Source: Prolixibacteraceae bacterium
Lineage (GTDB): Bacteria; Bacteroidota; Bacteroidia; Bacteroidales; Prolixibacteraceae
DNA: 15,451 nt
NCBI GenBank assembly: GCA_023228025.1
Contig: JALOCD010000104.1
Location: forward strand, 1 to 15,451
Reading direction: 5' to 3'
The stretch's first letter is position 1; every line of letters begins with the position of its first letter. Below the pieces are notes generated by a model. The model did no database searches. It saw only the letters and a program-made list of their open reading frames with translations, and was not told where the DNA came from. Position numbers and translations under genes: made by a program. Of this stretch, positions 6,363 through 14,131 are shown one piece after another.

Positions 6363-7001
6363 AGTACCCCCTGTTTTCATAATTTTTGTTGTTTTTGATG
6401 AATAAATAAAATCTCTAGTTTTCATAAAATAATCGTAAAAATTCTCTGTTTTTAATCGATTTTTGTTTTTAATTATTTAAATGTTAATTGTTTATAAGAA
6501 CGAATTGAGCTTAATGTGAATCAATTACCATCCCGGTTAGATTCAGGAACGCCAATTTAGGCACAATAATATCCATAAAATTTTAATATTCCTAATATTT
6601 TCAGCCTATTCCTTTATATTTTAAAGTACTAAACACTAAATAATCAAAGGTTGTTCTATGCGGATGTTCAAAAAGAAAGTTAGGTTACTTTACTAACTGT
6701 GACAAAACATAAAAAACCATTGCGTCTAAGTGTTAGATGTTCAAAAAGGGCTATAGGTTGCTTTGGTTGTTAAAAAAAGATGAAAAAATAATAATTTTTG
6801 TAAAAAATATGGAAAAACCTTAATCAAATTTGAGAAACCCTTATACAACAAGGACTTATAAATTCATTCCAATGAACAATGTTAGAGAGAACTTTTCAAT
6901 AAACCAAATTTTTGAGGCCATTTTTGCACAAAATTGAATTGGTTTTTGGCGAATGGTTATATTAAAATGTTGGAGGTTGTTCTTCGCTGATTGTGAGGAA
7001 G
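6363..7001. other. AT-rich non-coding region upstream of the lipoprotein gene
   Basis: No convincing gene is present. It must contain the promoter of the lipoprotein gene, but I see no clear TAnnTTTG box on the minus strand. Two visible structures are an imperfect hairpin at 6517-6545 (outer stem TGAATC/GATTCA, inner ACC/GGT) and a 13-bp direct repeat, GATGTTCAAAAAG, at 6663-6675 and 6736-6748, with TAGGTTnCTTT conserved after both copies. Function is unknown. Confidence 0.6.
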
Positions 7002-7119
7002 GACTAGGACGACTGGGACGACTGGGAAGAAGGGGACGAATCACAAGAAATAGGGTAACAGCAAACCATAAAATCGATTATAATCGTTTCTGATTAATTA
7101 TTTTCTCGCAATCAGAATC

Positions 7120-7156
7120 ATATAAACCTTATTTTAATCAAGAACAGCTTAAATTC
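7120..7156 (+). repeat. Degenerate REP-like core
   Basis: ATATAAACCTTATTTT at 7120-7135 matches the first 16 nt of the REP-like core at 15 positions, but the remainder is degenerate. It sits 42 bp before a well-conserved copy in the same orientation and may be a decayed tandem duplicate. Confidence 0.5.
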
Positions 7157-7161
7157 TGATC

Positions 7162-7239
7162 ATATAAATCTTATTTTTTCTGATAATCTTAGTAGAAAGA
7201 GGATAAATGAGGTGACCCAAATCTTATTATCTTATTTGG
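7162..7239 (+). repeat. Isolated REP-like half-unit H6
   Basis: The core at 7162-7198 is identical to H1 in its first 16 and last 13 nt, but the eight central nt all differ. After a 21-nt spacer, the 17-mer at 7220-7236 is exact. The surrounding 23 nt at 7217-7239 (CCAAAT ... ATTTGG) are the exact reverse complement of 1463-1485 beside the RAYT gene. No transposase gene is nearby, so it appears to be a non-autonomous copy. Confidence 0.88.
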
Positions 7240-7337
7240 AGAAACCAACTCTCAGTATTTTGTTTCTTCCGCCCGATCCCTAAATTCAAATTCTATCACC
7301 ATCTGTTCGCGGGCGTTAATCGTACAAATCTTCCTTT

Positions 7338-7373
7338 TTTCTACTAAAATTACTTGATAAAATAAGGTTTAAT
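7338..7373 (-). repeat. REP-like core in inverted orientation
   Basis: On the minus strand it reads CTTATTTT, a variable 8-nt centre, then ATTTTAGTAGAAA, matching the ends of the REP-like core. No 17-nt terminal motif accompanies it at the expected distance, so only the core remains. Confidence 0.65.
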
Positions 7374-7453
7374 TTTATCTGTACAGTCTCTCCGTCCTAG
7401 TCGTCCAAGTCGTCCCAGTCGCCCACTTCATCCCAGTCGTCCTAGTCTTTTCG

Positions 7454-8983
7454 TTAATCCCTCCCCAACCGGTTCAATGCCTGTTCAATTCGGGCAATGG
7501 TTTCATGTTGCCCGATAATCTCACAAATCTCAAAAATATCGGGGCCATAGCTCCCTCCAACAAGGCACAAACGGAGTGAATTCATAATGGCGCCAAAATT
7601 CCATCCCTTTTCAGTTACAAATTGAGAAAAGGGATCTTTAATTTCAGGAGCATGCCAGGTTTTCAAGTTATTAAGGAATACAGCTATTTCGCCCATCATT
7701 TCCGGAATGCCGTCTTTCCAACGTTTGCTGACGATTTTTTCGTCATACGATTCGGGCGCCTGAAAAAAGAAGAACCCCTGGTCCCAGATTTCATTCACAA
7801 AATGACAGCGTTCCTTAACGAGACCAGTCACCCGAACGACCAAGTGGAATGGCACATTCACGCCTTTGCTTTCCAGGTATGGCAGGAAAAGGCCGGCAAG
7901 CTCCTCATCAGAATGGCGTATCAGGTATTGGTGGTTGAACCACTTGGTCTTCTCCGGATCAAATCTTGAGCCTGATTTTCCCACCCTTTCGAGCGAAAAA
8001 CTGTTGATCAGCTGATCCATAGAGAAGATCTCCTGTTCCGTACCAGGATTCCAGCCCAAAAGTGATAGCATGTTGATAAATCCATCCGGCAGGTAGCCAT
8101 CTTCACGATAGCCTCTGGAAATCTCACCTGTTTCAGGATCTTTCCATGCAAGTGGAAAAACCGGAAAACCCATCTGGTCGCCATCGCGTTTGCTTAGCTT
8201 TCCCTTGCCAACAGGCTTTAGTATCAACGGCAGATGCGAAAACTGAGGCATTGTATTCTCCCAACCAAAGGCACGGTACAACAATATGTGCAAAGGCACC
8301 GATGGTAACCACTCTTCACCGCGAATGACGTGGGTGATCTCCATCAGGTGGTCGTCGACCACGTTGGCCAGGTGGTAGGTGGGCATTCCGTCACTTTTGA
8401 AAAGCACTTTGTCATCGAGCTGATCGGTATTGAACTGCACATGCCCGCGTATCAAATCAGTCTCTTCGACCACCAAATTTTCAGGCATCCTGAAACGCAC
8501 CACATGAGGAGTCCCGGAGGCCAGAAGTTTTTCACAATCACTTTTCGACAGGGATAAAGAGTTGTTCAATCCTGCTCGGGTGGCATTGCTGTAAGTGAAC
8601 GTCTCACCAGCTGATTCGGCCTTCTTTCTCAATGCCTCCAGCTCGTCCGCCGTGTCGAAAGCATAGTAAGCATGACCCGAATCAATCAACTGTTGCGCAT
8701 AAGTACCGTATAGCTCTTTCCGCTCGCTTTGACGGTAAGGGGCATGCACACCTCCTTCGCGCGGGCCCTCATCGATTTTTATACCGCACCAGTCAAGCGC
8801 CTCCATAATGTACGCTTCAGCGCCCGGAACATATCGTGTCTGATCTGTGTCTTCAATCCTTAGCAGGAAATCGCCTCCATGGTGTTTGGCAAAGAGATAG
8901 TTGAACAAGGCTGTGCGCACGCCACCAATATGGAGCGGGCCAGTGGGGCTGGGTGCAAAGCGGACGCGTATTTTAGGGGCCAT
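7454..8983 (-). CDS. gltX: Glutamyl-tRNA synthetase
   Basis: This 509-residue class I synthetase attaches glutamate to tRNA(Glu) in the cytoplasm, using ATP. The Rossmann-fold start RVRFAPSPTGPLHIGG contains the HIGH-type motif His18-Ile-Gly-Gly21, and the KMSKS-type loop is KLSKR at residues 262-266. The VIRGEEWLPSVPLH segment before it and the C-terminal helical anticodon-binding domain are normal for bacterial GltX, as is the length. The ATG at 8983 is followed directly by the conserved core, so the start is secure. The gene lies downstream of leuS on the same strand, with a 149-bp gap holding an inverted repeat, so co-transcription is uncertain. Confidence 0.98.
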   Translation of the reverse strand: MAPKIRVRFAPSPTGPLHIGGVRTALFNYLFAKHHGGDFLLRIEDTDQTRYVPGAEAYIMEALDWCGIKIDEGPREGGVHAPYRQSERKELYGTYAQQLIDSGHAYYAFDTADELEALRKKAESAGETFTYSNATRAGLNNSLSLSKSDCEKLLASGTPHVVRFRMPENLVVEETDLIRGHVQFNTDQLDDKVLFKSDGMPTYHLANVVDDHLMEITHVIRGEEWLPSVPLHILLYRAFGWENTMPQFSHLPLILKPVGKGKLSKRDGDQMGFPVFPLAWKDPETGEISRGYREDGYLPDGFINMLSLLGWNPGTEQEIFSMDQLINSFSLERVGKSGSRFDPEKTKWFNHQYLIRHSDEELAGLFLPYLESKGVNVPFHLVVRVTGLVKERCHFVNEIWDQGFFFFQAPESYDEKIVSKRWKDGIPEMMGEIAVFLNNLKTWHAPEIKDPFSQFVTEKGWNFGAIMNSLRLCLVGGSYGPDIFEICEIIGQHETIARIEQALNRLGRD

Positions 8984-9026
8984 CGTGATTGTTTTTAATT
9001 ATTTACAGTTAATTGTACCGGAGGCG

Positions 9027-9130
9027 GACGGAGAAATGACGGAGAGACGGAAAAATGATGGAAAGACGGAGAAATGACTGGAGTTGAGTTCTCTCCGTCA
9101 TTTAGTCTCTCCGTCATTCTTCCGTCATTC
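9027..9130. repeat. Inverted arms of CCGTCATTTCTCT-type repeats between leuS and gltX
   Basis: The left arm (about 9027-9083) is built from ACGGAGAAATG-like units. The right arm (about 9088-9130) is built from complementary CTCTCCGTCATT units. AATGACGGAGAGAC at 9035-9048 is perfectly inverted at 9105-9118. The arms abut the leuS stop codon and would fold into a long imperfect stem in the leuS transcript. A terminator or RNA-processing role is possible, but there is no clear U tract. Confidence 0.82.
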
Positions 9131-9132
9131 TT

Positions 9133-11796
9133 CTACTTAATCACAATATTGACAATCTTCCCCGGCACCACAATGATCTTTACAATTGTATTGCCTTCGG
9201 TCCATTTTTTGGTCAGATCGCTTTTCAGGGCCGCATCCTCAACTTCTTTGGATGAAAGGCCGACCAGCAATTCGAGTTTGAACCTTACTTTTCCATTGAA
9301 AGAGACCGGGTACTCTACAACTTCCTCCGTTAGGCAGGCAGGATCAAACTGTGGCCATGAGGAGGTTCCAACACTAAGGGAATTTCCGTTCAAAGTCCAC
9401 AGCTCTTCGGCCAGGTGAGGAGCAAAAGGCGCTAACACCTTGTAAAAAGTATTTGCAGTTTCAGATGTAACCGTTCCAACTTTGTAGCAATGGTTGGTAA
9501 ATACCATCATCTGCGAAATGGCCGTATTAAACTTCATATCCTCCACATCATCCCCTACCTTTTTGATCGTCTGATGCAAAATTTTCAAAGTCTCCTTTCT
9601 TTCCGTAATCTCCGTCAGATTGTTTGGCTCTCCAAAGAAAGCAGCTACCCTTCGCAAAAAATTATAGACACCCTTCACACCATTTTCTGTCCAGGGTTTG
9701 GTTGCATCGAGCGGACCAATAAACATCTCATAGAGCCGCAGGGAATCGGCGCCGAATTTCTCGACAACATCATCCGGGTTCACCACATTTTTCAATGATT
9801 TGGACATCTTGGCCACAATCTGGTGCAACTCCTCTCCCGTTTCGGTATGGGAATATTTGCCCTCCTTTTCCATTACCAGGTCGGATGGGACTTTGGAGCC
9901 GGAGGCTGTTTCATAGGCAAATGCCAGGATCATTCCCTGATTGTACAGTTTCTGGAAAGGCTCATTGGTCGAAACGATTCCCAGATCAAAAAGCACTTTG
10001 TGCCAAAAACGGCTGTACAAAAGGTGCAACACGGCATGTTCGGCCCCCCCGACATAAAGGTCGACCGGCATCCAGTAATTCTCTTTGGCTTTGGCGAAGG
10101 GGGCTGAATCATTTTTCGGGTCGATAAACCGCAGGTAATACCAGCAGGAACCTGCCCACTGGGGCATGGTATTGGTTTCGCGGCGCCCTTTCCGACCATT
10201 GGTATCTGTTACGTGAAGCCACTCCCCTGCATTGGACAGAGGAGATTCACCGGTCTCACCAGGTTGGTATTTTTCAACTTCAGGCAACTGTAAAGGAAGT
10301 TCGGCATCGTCTAACAGTGAAACTTCCCCATCTTCCCAATGGATGACGGGAAACGGCTCGCCCCAGTAACGTTGACGGCTGAAGAGCCAATCGCGCAGTT
10401 TGTAATTGACAGTTGCTTTTCCCAATCCTGCGCTTTCCAGCCATGAAGTAACCTGCTCAATTCCTTTTTCTTTGGACAGACCATTGATATCGATTCCAAT
10501 ATTTTTGTTTACAGAATTAATGTAAGCCCCATCTTCGCTCCAACACGCTTCACCATTAAGAACTTTCTTTCTCAATTCTTCATTGACACTGTTTCCCGGA
10601 TCCAAAATGCAGATAATGGGGAGATTGTATGTTTGTGCAAATTCAAAGTCGCGGTGATCGTGGGCCGGCACTGCCATGATGGCTCCGGTTCCGTAACCCA
10701 TCAGAACGTAATCGGCAACCCAGACTGGAATTTTTGCGCCATTTAACGGATTGATCGCGTAACATCCGGTAAATACACCTGTTTTGCCTTTCGCCAGGTC
10801 GGTCCGGTCGAGTTCGCTTTTCATCGCTGCACTGGTAATATAGTCAGCCACAGCGCTCTTTTGAATGACTGAAGTAATTTCAGAAACGAGCTCATGTTCA
10901 GGGGCAACCACCATGTAAGTCGCACCAAATAGGGTGTCGGGTCGGGTGGTGTAAACCCTCAATTTTTTGTCCGATCCTTCCAGCGCAAAATCTACCTCTG
11001 CCCCGGTTGAGCGTCCGATCCAGTTGCGCTGCATCTCCTTGACCCCTTCGGGCCAGTCGAGGTCATCAAGACCCTCAAGCAATCGTTCGGCATAATGTGG
11101 TATCCGTAGCATCCACTGTTTCAGGAAACGGCGTTCTACCTCTTTGGTGCCGCACTTCTCGTGTGAACCGTCGTTTAAAACCTCCTCGTTTGCGCATACA
11201 GTTTTGCAGGTACGGCAATACCAGACCTGTGCTTCCCCATAGTAAGCCAGGCGCTTCTGATCGACATATTCCCGGACGGCTTTCTTGCCATCTTTGGTAA
11301 TTTCATCTGGAATGGTTAATTCGCTGATGTGCCTTCCTCTCCCGGCTAAGGCATCAAACCATGTGTTATACAATTTGGTAAAGATCCATTGGGTCCATTT
11401 AAAATAGGAGGGATCGGTTGTATTTATTTCGCGGTCCCAGTCATAACTCAGACCAAGTGACTGAATTTGACGTCTGAAATTGTCGCAATTCTTTTGGGTG
11501 GTTTCGGCAGGATGCGTACCGGTCTGGATGGCATATTGCTCAGCAGGCAATCCAAATGCATCCCAACCCATCGGGTGGAGAACATTGAAACCTTTGCTCC
11601 GCTTGTAACGGCAAACGATATCGGTGGCGGTATATCCCTCAGGATGTCCTACATGGAGTCCTGCACCCGAAGGATAGGGGAACATGTCGAGACAGTAAAA
11701 TTTCGGCTTCGAAAAATCGTCAGTTGTCTTGAAACTATTGTTATCAGCCCAGTACTGCTGCCATTTGGCTTCAATCTCTTTGAAATTATAATCCAT
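9133..11796 (-). CDS. leuS: Leucyl-tRNA synthetase
   Basis: This 887-residue class I synthetase charges tRNA(Leu) with leucine. The HIGH motif is His48-Val-Gly-His51 in PSGAGLHVGHPEGY, and KMSKS is at residues 663-667. The CP1 editing domain, which removes mischarged amino acids, shows TTRPDTLFG at 283-291 and the AHDHRDFEFA segment. A zinc-knuckle-like set of cysteines (Cys194, Cys197, Cys215) lies just before it. The length is normal for bacterial LeuS. The start is the ATG at 11796, followed directly by YNFKEIEAKWQQYW, the usual beginning. A promoter-like TAATTTTG lies about 36 bp upstream. The gene is transcribed divergently from gdhA. Confidence 0.98.
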   Translation of the reverse strand: MDYNFKEIEAKWQQYWADNNSFKTTDDFSKPKFYCLDMFPYPSGAGLHVGHPEGYTATDIVCRYKRSKGFNVLHPMGWDAFGLPAEQYAIQTGTHPAETTQKNCDNFRRQIQSLGLSYDWDREINTTDPSYFKWTQWIFTKLYNTWFDALAGRGRHISELTIPDEITKDGKKAVREYVDQKRLAYYGEAQVWYCRTCKTVCANEEVLNDGSHEKCGTKEVERRFLKQWMLRIPHYAERLLEGLDDLDWPEGVKEMQRNWIGRSTGAEVDFALEGSDKKLRVYTTRPDTLFGATYMVVAPEHELVSEITSVIQKSAVADYITSAAMKSELDRTDLAKGKTGVFTGCYAINPLNGAKIPVWVADYVLMGYGTGAIMAVPAHDHRDFEFAQTYNLPIICILDPGNSVNEELRKKVLNGEACWSEDGAYINSVNKNIGIDINGLSKEKGIEQVTSWLESAGLGKATVNYKLRDWLFSRQRYWGEPFPVIHWEDGEVSLLDDAELPLQLPEVEKYQPGETGESPLSNAGEWLHVTDTNGRKGRRETNTMPQWAGSCWYYLRFIDPKNDSAPFAKAKENYWMPVDLYVGGAEHAVLHLLYSRFWHKVLFDLGIVSTNEPFQKLYNQGMILAFAYETASGSKVPSDLVMEKEGKYSHTETGEELHQIVAKMSKSLKNVVNPDDVVEKFGADSLRLYEMFIGPLDATKPWTENGVKGVYNFLRRVAAFFGEPNNLTEITERKETLKILHQTIKKVGDDVEDMKFNTAISQMMVFTNHCYKVGTVTSETANTFYKVLAPFAPHLAEELWTLNGNSLSVGTSSWPQFDPACLTEEVVEYPVSFNGKVRFKLELLVGLSSKEVEDAALKSDLTKKWTEGNTIVKIIVVPGKIVNIVIK

Positions 11797-11831
11797 CGGG
11801 TTTTGAACTTATTGTGCGTAAAAGTGTGGTG

Positions 11832-11839
11832 CAAAATTA
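11832..11839 (-). promoter_or_regulatory. Possible Bacteroidota -7 box for leuS
   Basis: On the minus strand the sequence is TAATTTTG, a full match to TAnnTTTG, 36 bp before the leuS start codon. That would give a 5' leader of roughly 28 nt. A T-rich stretch, but no exact TTTG, is present near the -33 position. Confidence 0.42.
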
Positions 11840-12185
11840 AGATTAATATCCTAAAAAGAGATATGAGTTATGAGTTATAAGATATGAGTGAAGTCATTTG
11901 GTGAATTGTATTCTTTGCTTCAACGGGGATAAATATGAATAACCACAGGTTTAGCGACAAAGGAGCGATACCCCGGCTAATGAAAAGCATGAATCTAAAC
12001 ACTACCCGACAGTTCACTTTTTTAAACTTTGCAAAAAAATCCCTTTTCTCTTTCGAAATGAAATCAAAATCCACTCATTACAGGCAAATTCTACTCAAAA
12101 TTTGAAAGTACTCTAAAACTTTGATTCTCTAAGAATTAATGATAAAATTCACATTCAATAACGGATATCGGAATTAAAATTCAAT

Positions 12186-12193
12186 TACTTTTG
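12186..12193 (+). promoter_or_regulatory. Possible Bacteroidota -7 box for gdhA
   Basis: TACTTTTG matches TAnnTTTG and lies 41 bp before the gdhA start codon, giving a leader of roughly 34 nt. No TTTG is visible at the usual -33 distance, so the assignment is tentative. Confidence 0.38.
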
Positions 12194-12234
12194 GCTATTG
12201 ATTTTTCTAAACAAAACATCTAAAAAAATTAAAC

Positions 12235-13572
12235 ATGAACGCCGGAATCGATAAATTTATGGAGGAGCTGAAATCCCGCACTCCGGGAGAAAACGAGTTC
12301 CACCAGGCAGTAAGAGAGGTTATTGAGACTGTTTGGGATGTCTACGTTGCCAATCCAAGATACAAACAGGCTAAAATATTGGAGCGCATGGTTGAGCCTG
12401 AGCGTACCATCATGTTCCGCGTACCCTGGATGAACGATCTGGGGGAAGTCGAGATTAACAGAGGCTACAGGGTAGAGTTCAACAGTACTTTGGGCCCCTA
12501 CAAAGGCGGGTTAAGGTTTCACAAGAGTGTCAACCTAAGCATTTTGAAATTCCTCGGTTTCGAACAGACCTTCAAAAACAGCCTTACAACACTTCCTATG
12601 GGAGGAGGTAAAGGTGGTTCTGATTTCAGCGCCAAAGGAAGAAGCGACAACGAAATCATGCGTTTTTGCCAATCTTTTATGACAGAGCTTTTTCGCCATA
12701 TCGGTCCGAATACAGACGTTCCTGCAGGGGATATCGGCGTTGGAGGGCGTGAAATCGGGTATCTGTTTGGACAGTACAAACGGATACGGAATGAGTTTAC
12801 AGGAGTGTTAACAGGTAAAGGCCTGGGCTGGGGCGGATCGCTCATTCGTCCGGAAGCAACCGGATTTGGCGCTGTATATTTCGTCCAGCATATGCTCAAA
12901 GAGATGGGCAAAGAACTGGAGGGGAAAACTGTCTCCGTTTCCGGTTTCGGCAATGTTGCCTGGGGCGCTATTACAAAAGTCGCTGAACTTGGCGGCAAAG
13001 TTGTGACAATCTCAGGACCTGATGGATACATCTACGATCCTGCCGGGATATCCGGACACAAAATTGATTACCTGCTCGACCTCCGTGCCACAAACAATGA
13101 TGTTGTGGCCCCATATGCCGAGGAGTTTGGTTGCCATTTCTTTCCCAATGCAAAACCCTGGGAACAAAAGGTCGATATCGCACTCCCATGCGCTTGTGAA
13201 AACGAACTTGATGAAGCTGATGCGAGAAATCTTGTTGCCAATGGCTGCTTCCTGATTGCTGAAGTATCCAACATGGGATGTACTGCCGGAGCCGTCAATT
13301 ACTTCCTTGACAATAAAATTCATTATGCTCCCGGGAAAGCTGTTAACGCTGGAGGTGTTGCAGTTTCCGGTCTGGAGATGTCGCAAAACAGCATGCGTTA
13401 CAACTGGACCAAAGAGGAGGTGGACAAACGATTGCATTTAATTATGCACGACATCCATGAAACCTGCCAAAAATTTGGACGCGATGGCGATTACATCAAC
13501 TACGTCAAAGGGGCCAATGTAGGTGGGTTCGTTAAGGTGGCGGATGCGATGCTGGCACAAGGGCTGGTGTAG
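12235..13572 (+). CDS. gdhA: NADP-type glutamate dehydrogenase
   Basis: This 445-residue hexameric-type enzyme makes glutamate from 2-oxoglutarate and ammonium with a reduced nicotinamide cofactor, and so assimilates nitrogen. Substrate-binding and catalytic elements are clear: Lys90 in YKGGLRFH, the catalytic Lys126 in PMGGGKGGSDF, and Asp166 in PAGDIGVGGRE. The cofactor domain has GFGNVA at residues 237-242. The length and the MNAGIDKFMEELKSR start match the small hexameric bacterial enzymes, which mostly use NADP(H); cofactor choice is inferred from the family. The start is the ATG at 12235. The TAG stop runs straight into the left arm of the four-helix-bundle cassette, sharing its last base with the repeat. 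Confidence 0.97.
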   Translation: MNAGIDKFMEELKSRTPGENEFHQAVREVIETVWDVYVANPRYKQAKILERMVEPERTIMFRVPWMNDLGEVEINRGYRVEFNSTLGPYKGGLRFHKSVNLSILKFLGFEQTFKNSLTTLPMGGGKGGSDFSAKGRSDNEIMRFCQSFMTELFRHIGPNTDVPAGDIGVGGREIGYLFGQYKRIRNEFTGVLTGKGLGWGGSLIRPEATGFGAVYFVQHMLKEMGKELEGKTVSVSGFGNVAWGAITKVAELGGKVVTISGPDGYIYDPAGISGHKIDYLLDLRATNNDVVAPYAEEFGCHFFPNAKPWEQKVDIALPCACENELDEADARNLVANGCFLIAEVSNMGCTAGAVNYFLDNKIHYAPGKAVNAGGVAVSGLEMSQNSMRYNWTKEEVDKRLHLIMHDIHETCQKFGRDGDYINYVKGANVGGFVKVADAMLAQGLV

Positions 13573-14068
13573 AGTTATGAGTTATAAGATATGAGTTATT
13601 AGTTATTTGGATTTTGCTTTAGAAGTGAGAATTGCGCTTCTAATCATTTTGAGAAGTTCAGTTGCTTCAGAATGAAAGTTGCTAAACTCAATTTCTGTTA
13701 AATATTCAGTTTGACCAAGTAGTTCAAGCCAGTAGAGAGACTCATCACATTCTTTTTGTGCTATGGCTAATTTGTGTTCAAAGTCTGCTTTACTTTCGGC
13801 ATTCTGTGCCTCACGAACCATTGCTCCTACTGAAGTTCCGCTTCTTAAAAGTTGTTTACTTAATACAAATTCGTTCCTGCTATTTCTAAGAACAGGATAC
13901 AATCGAATGACTTTAATTGCAAAAGAAAAACTCTTTTCTTTAATTATAAATTCTTTCAATACGAGCTGAATTGGGTTAAACCTCACTTACAAGTTACACA
14001 AAAAAATTTATTTCCACAAATCCCATAACTCATATCTTATAACTTATAACTCATATCTTATAACTTAG
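13572..14068. mobile_element. Four-helix-bundle cassette bounded by inverted low-complexity arms
   Basis: The left arm (13572-13606) and right arm (14022-14068) consist of AGTTATGAG/ATAAGATATGAG units in opposite orientation. 13580-13606 pairs with 14039-14065 at 26 of 27 positions. They enclose a single gene on the minus strand plus a short 5' flank (GGGATTTGTGGAAATAAATTT). The stop codon of the enclosed gene lies within the left arm. A second, internally deleted cassette with the same flank and gene end is at 14901-15106. This suggests a transferable unit, perhaps related to the intervening sequences in 23S rRNA genes that encode the same protein family (inference). Confidence 0.65.
13603..13986 (-). 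CDS. Four-helix-bundle protein (S23 / 23S rRNA intervening-sequence family)
   Basis: This protein has up to 127 residues with the S23-type core: KEKSFSFAIKVIRLY (residues 16-30), the signature FVLSKQLLRSGTSVGAMVREA (40-60), and helices containing KADFEHKLAIAQKECDESLYWLELL (66-90) and ATELLKMIRSAILTSK (108-123). Relatives are encoded inside 23S rRNA intervening sequences or free-standing, and are structurally close to the Avd proteins of diversity-generating retroelements. Their biochemical role is not established; nucleic-acid binding is suspected. No ATG is available: the frame starts with GTG at 13986 or TTG at 13959. It converges on gdhA and lies between inverted repeat arms. Confidence 0.88.
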   Translation of the reverse strand: MRFNPIQLVLKEFIIKEKSFSFAIKVIRLYPVLRNSRNEFVLSKQLLRSGTSVGAMVREAQNAESKADFEHKLAIAQKECDESLYWLELLGQTEYLTEIEFSNFHSEATELLKMIRSAILTSKAKSK

Positions 14069-14107
14069 ATATAACATTCCCTTAACCTAACTGACTGTCA
14101 GCTTGGT

Positions 14108-14115
14108 TACCTTTG
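14108..14115 (+). promoter_or_regulatory. Probable Bacteroidota -7 box for tatD
   Basis: TACCTTTG is a full match to TAnnTTTG, 16 bp before the tatD start codon. Transcription would begin about 14122, giving a leader of roughly 10 nt. A -33 TTTG is not evident. Confidence 0.45.
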
Positions 14116-14131
14116 TATAAAATTTGACAGC

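Larger units (their letters stand above)
7002..7447. repeat. Inverted pair of GTCGTCC-type arms enclosing REP-like elements
   Basis: The left arm at about 7002-7037 is made of GGACGACTGG-type units. The right arm at about 7392-7447 is made of complementary CCTAGTCGTCC/CCCAGTCGTCC units. A 17-bp stretch is perfectly inverted: 7002-7018 against 7431-7447. The right arm ends 6 bp before the gltX stop codon. The interior holds REP-like copies (7120-7156, 7162-7236, 7338-7373) and no recognisable gene. The arms could form a long stem in RNA from either strand and may help end the gltX transcript. Confidence 0.8.
11797..12234. other. Divergent intergenic region between leuS and gdhA, with a solo repeat arm
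   Basis: This 438-bp region separates two divergent genes and must hold both promoters. At 11865-11889 it carries 25 bp (GAGTTATGAGTTATAAG... continuing to GATATGAGT) identical to 13572-13596, the left arm of the four-helix-bundle cassette 1.7 kb away. No inverted partner arm is seen here. The rest, including a more GC-rich stretch around 11930-12010, contains nothing I recognise. Confidence 0.7.

Noticed and set aside
3744..6405. Many plus-strand open frames opposite the lipoprotein gene
   Set aside because: They are antisense shadows created by the biased Ala/Thr/Val codons of the minus-strand gene; none shows a recognisable domain.
6517..6545. Imperfect hairpin as a small RNA or terminator
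   Set aside because: The inner stem has a mismatch and bulge, there is no T tract, and no adjacent gene end needs it.
6856..7044. 62-residue minus-strand frame rich in Pro-Ser-Arg
   Set aside because: Its start is a translation of the GTCGTCC-type repeat arm and the rest is AT-rich low-information sequence.
9930..10199. Frames overlapping leuS and gltX on either strand
   Set aside because: They overlap confidently assigned synthetase genes and contain no independent domain.
11868..12074. 68-residue minus-strand frame between leuS and gdhA
   Set aside because: It ends in the solo repeat arm, shows no family motif, and overlaps the region that must hold both divergent promoters.
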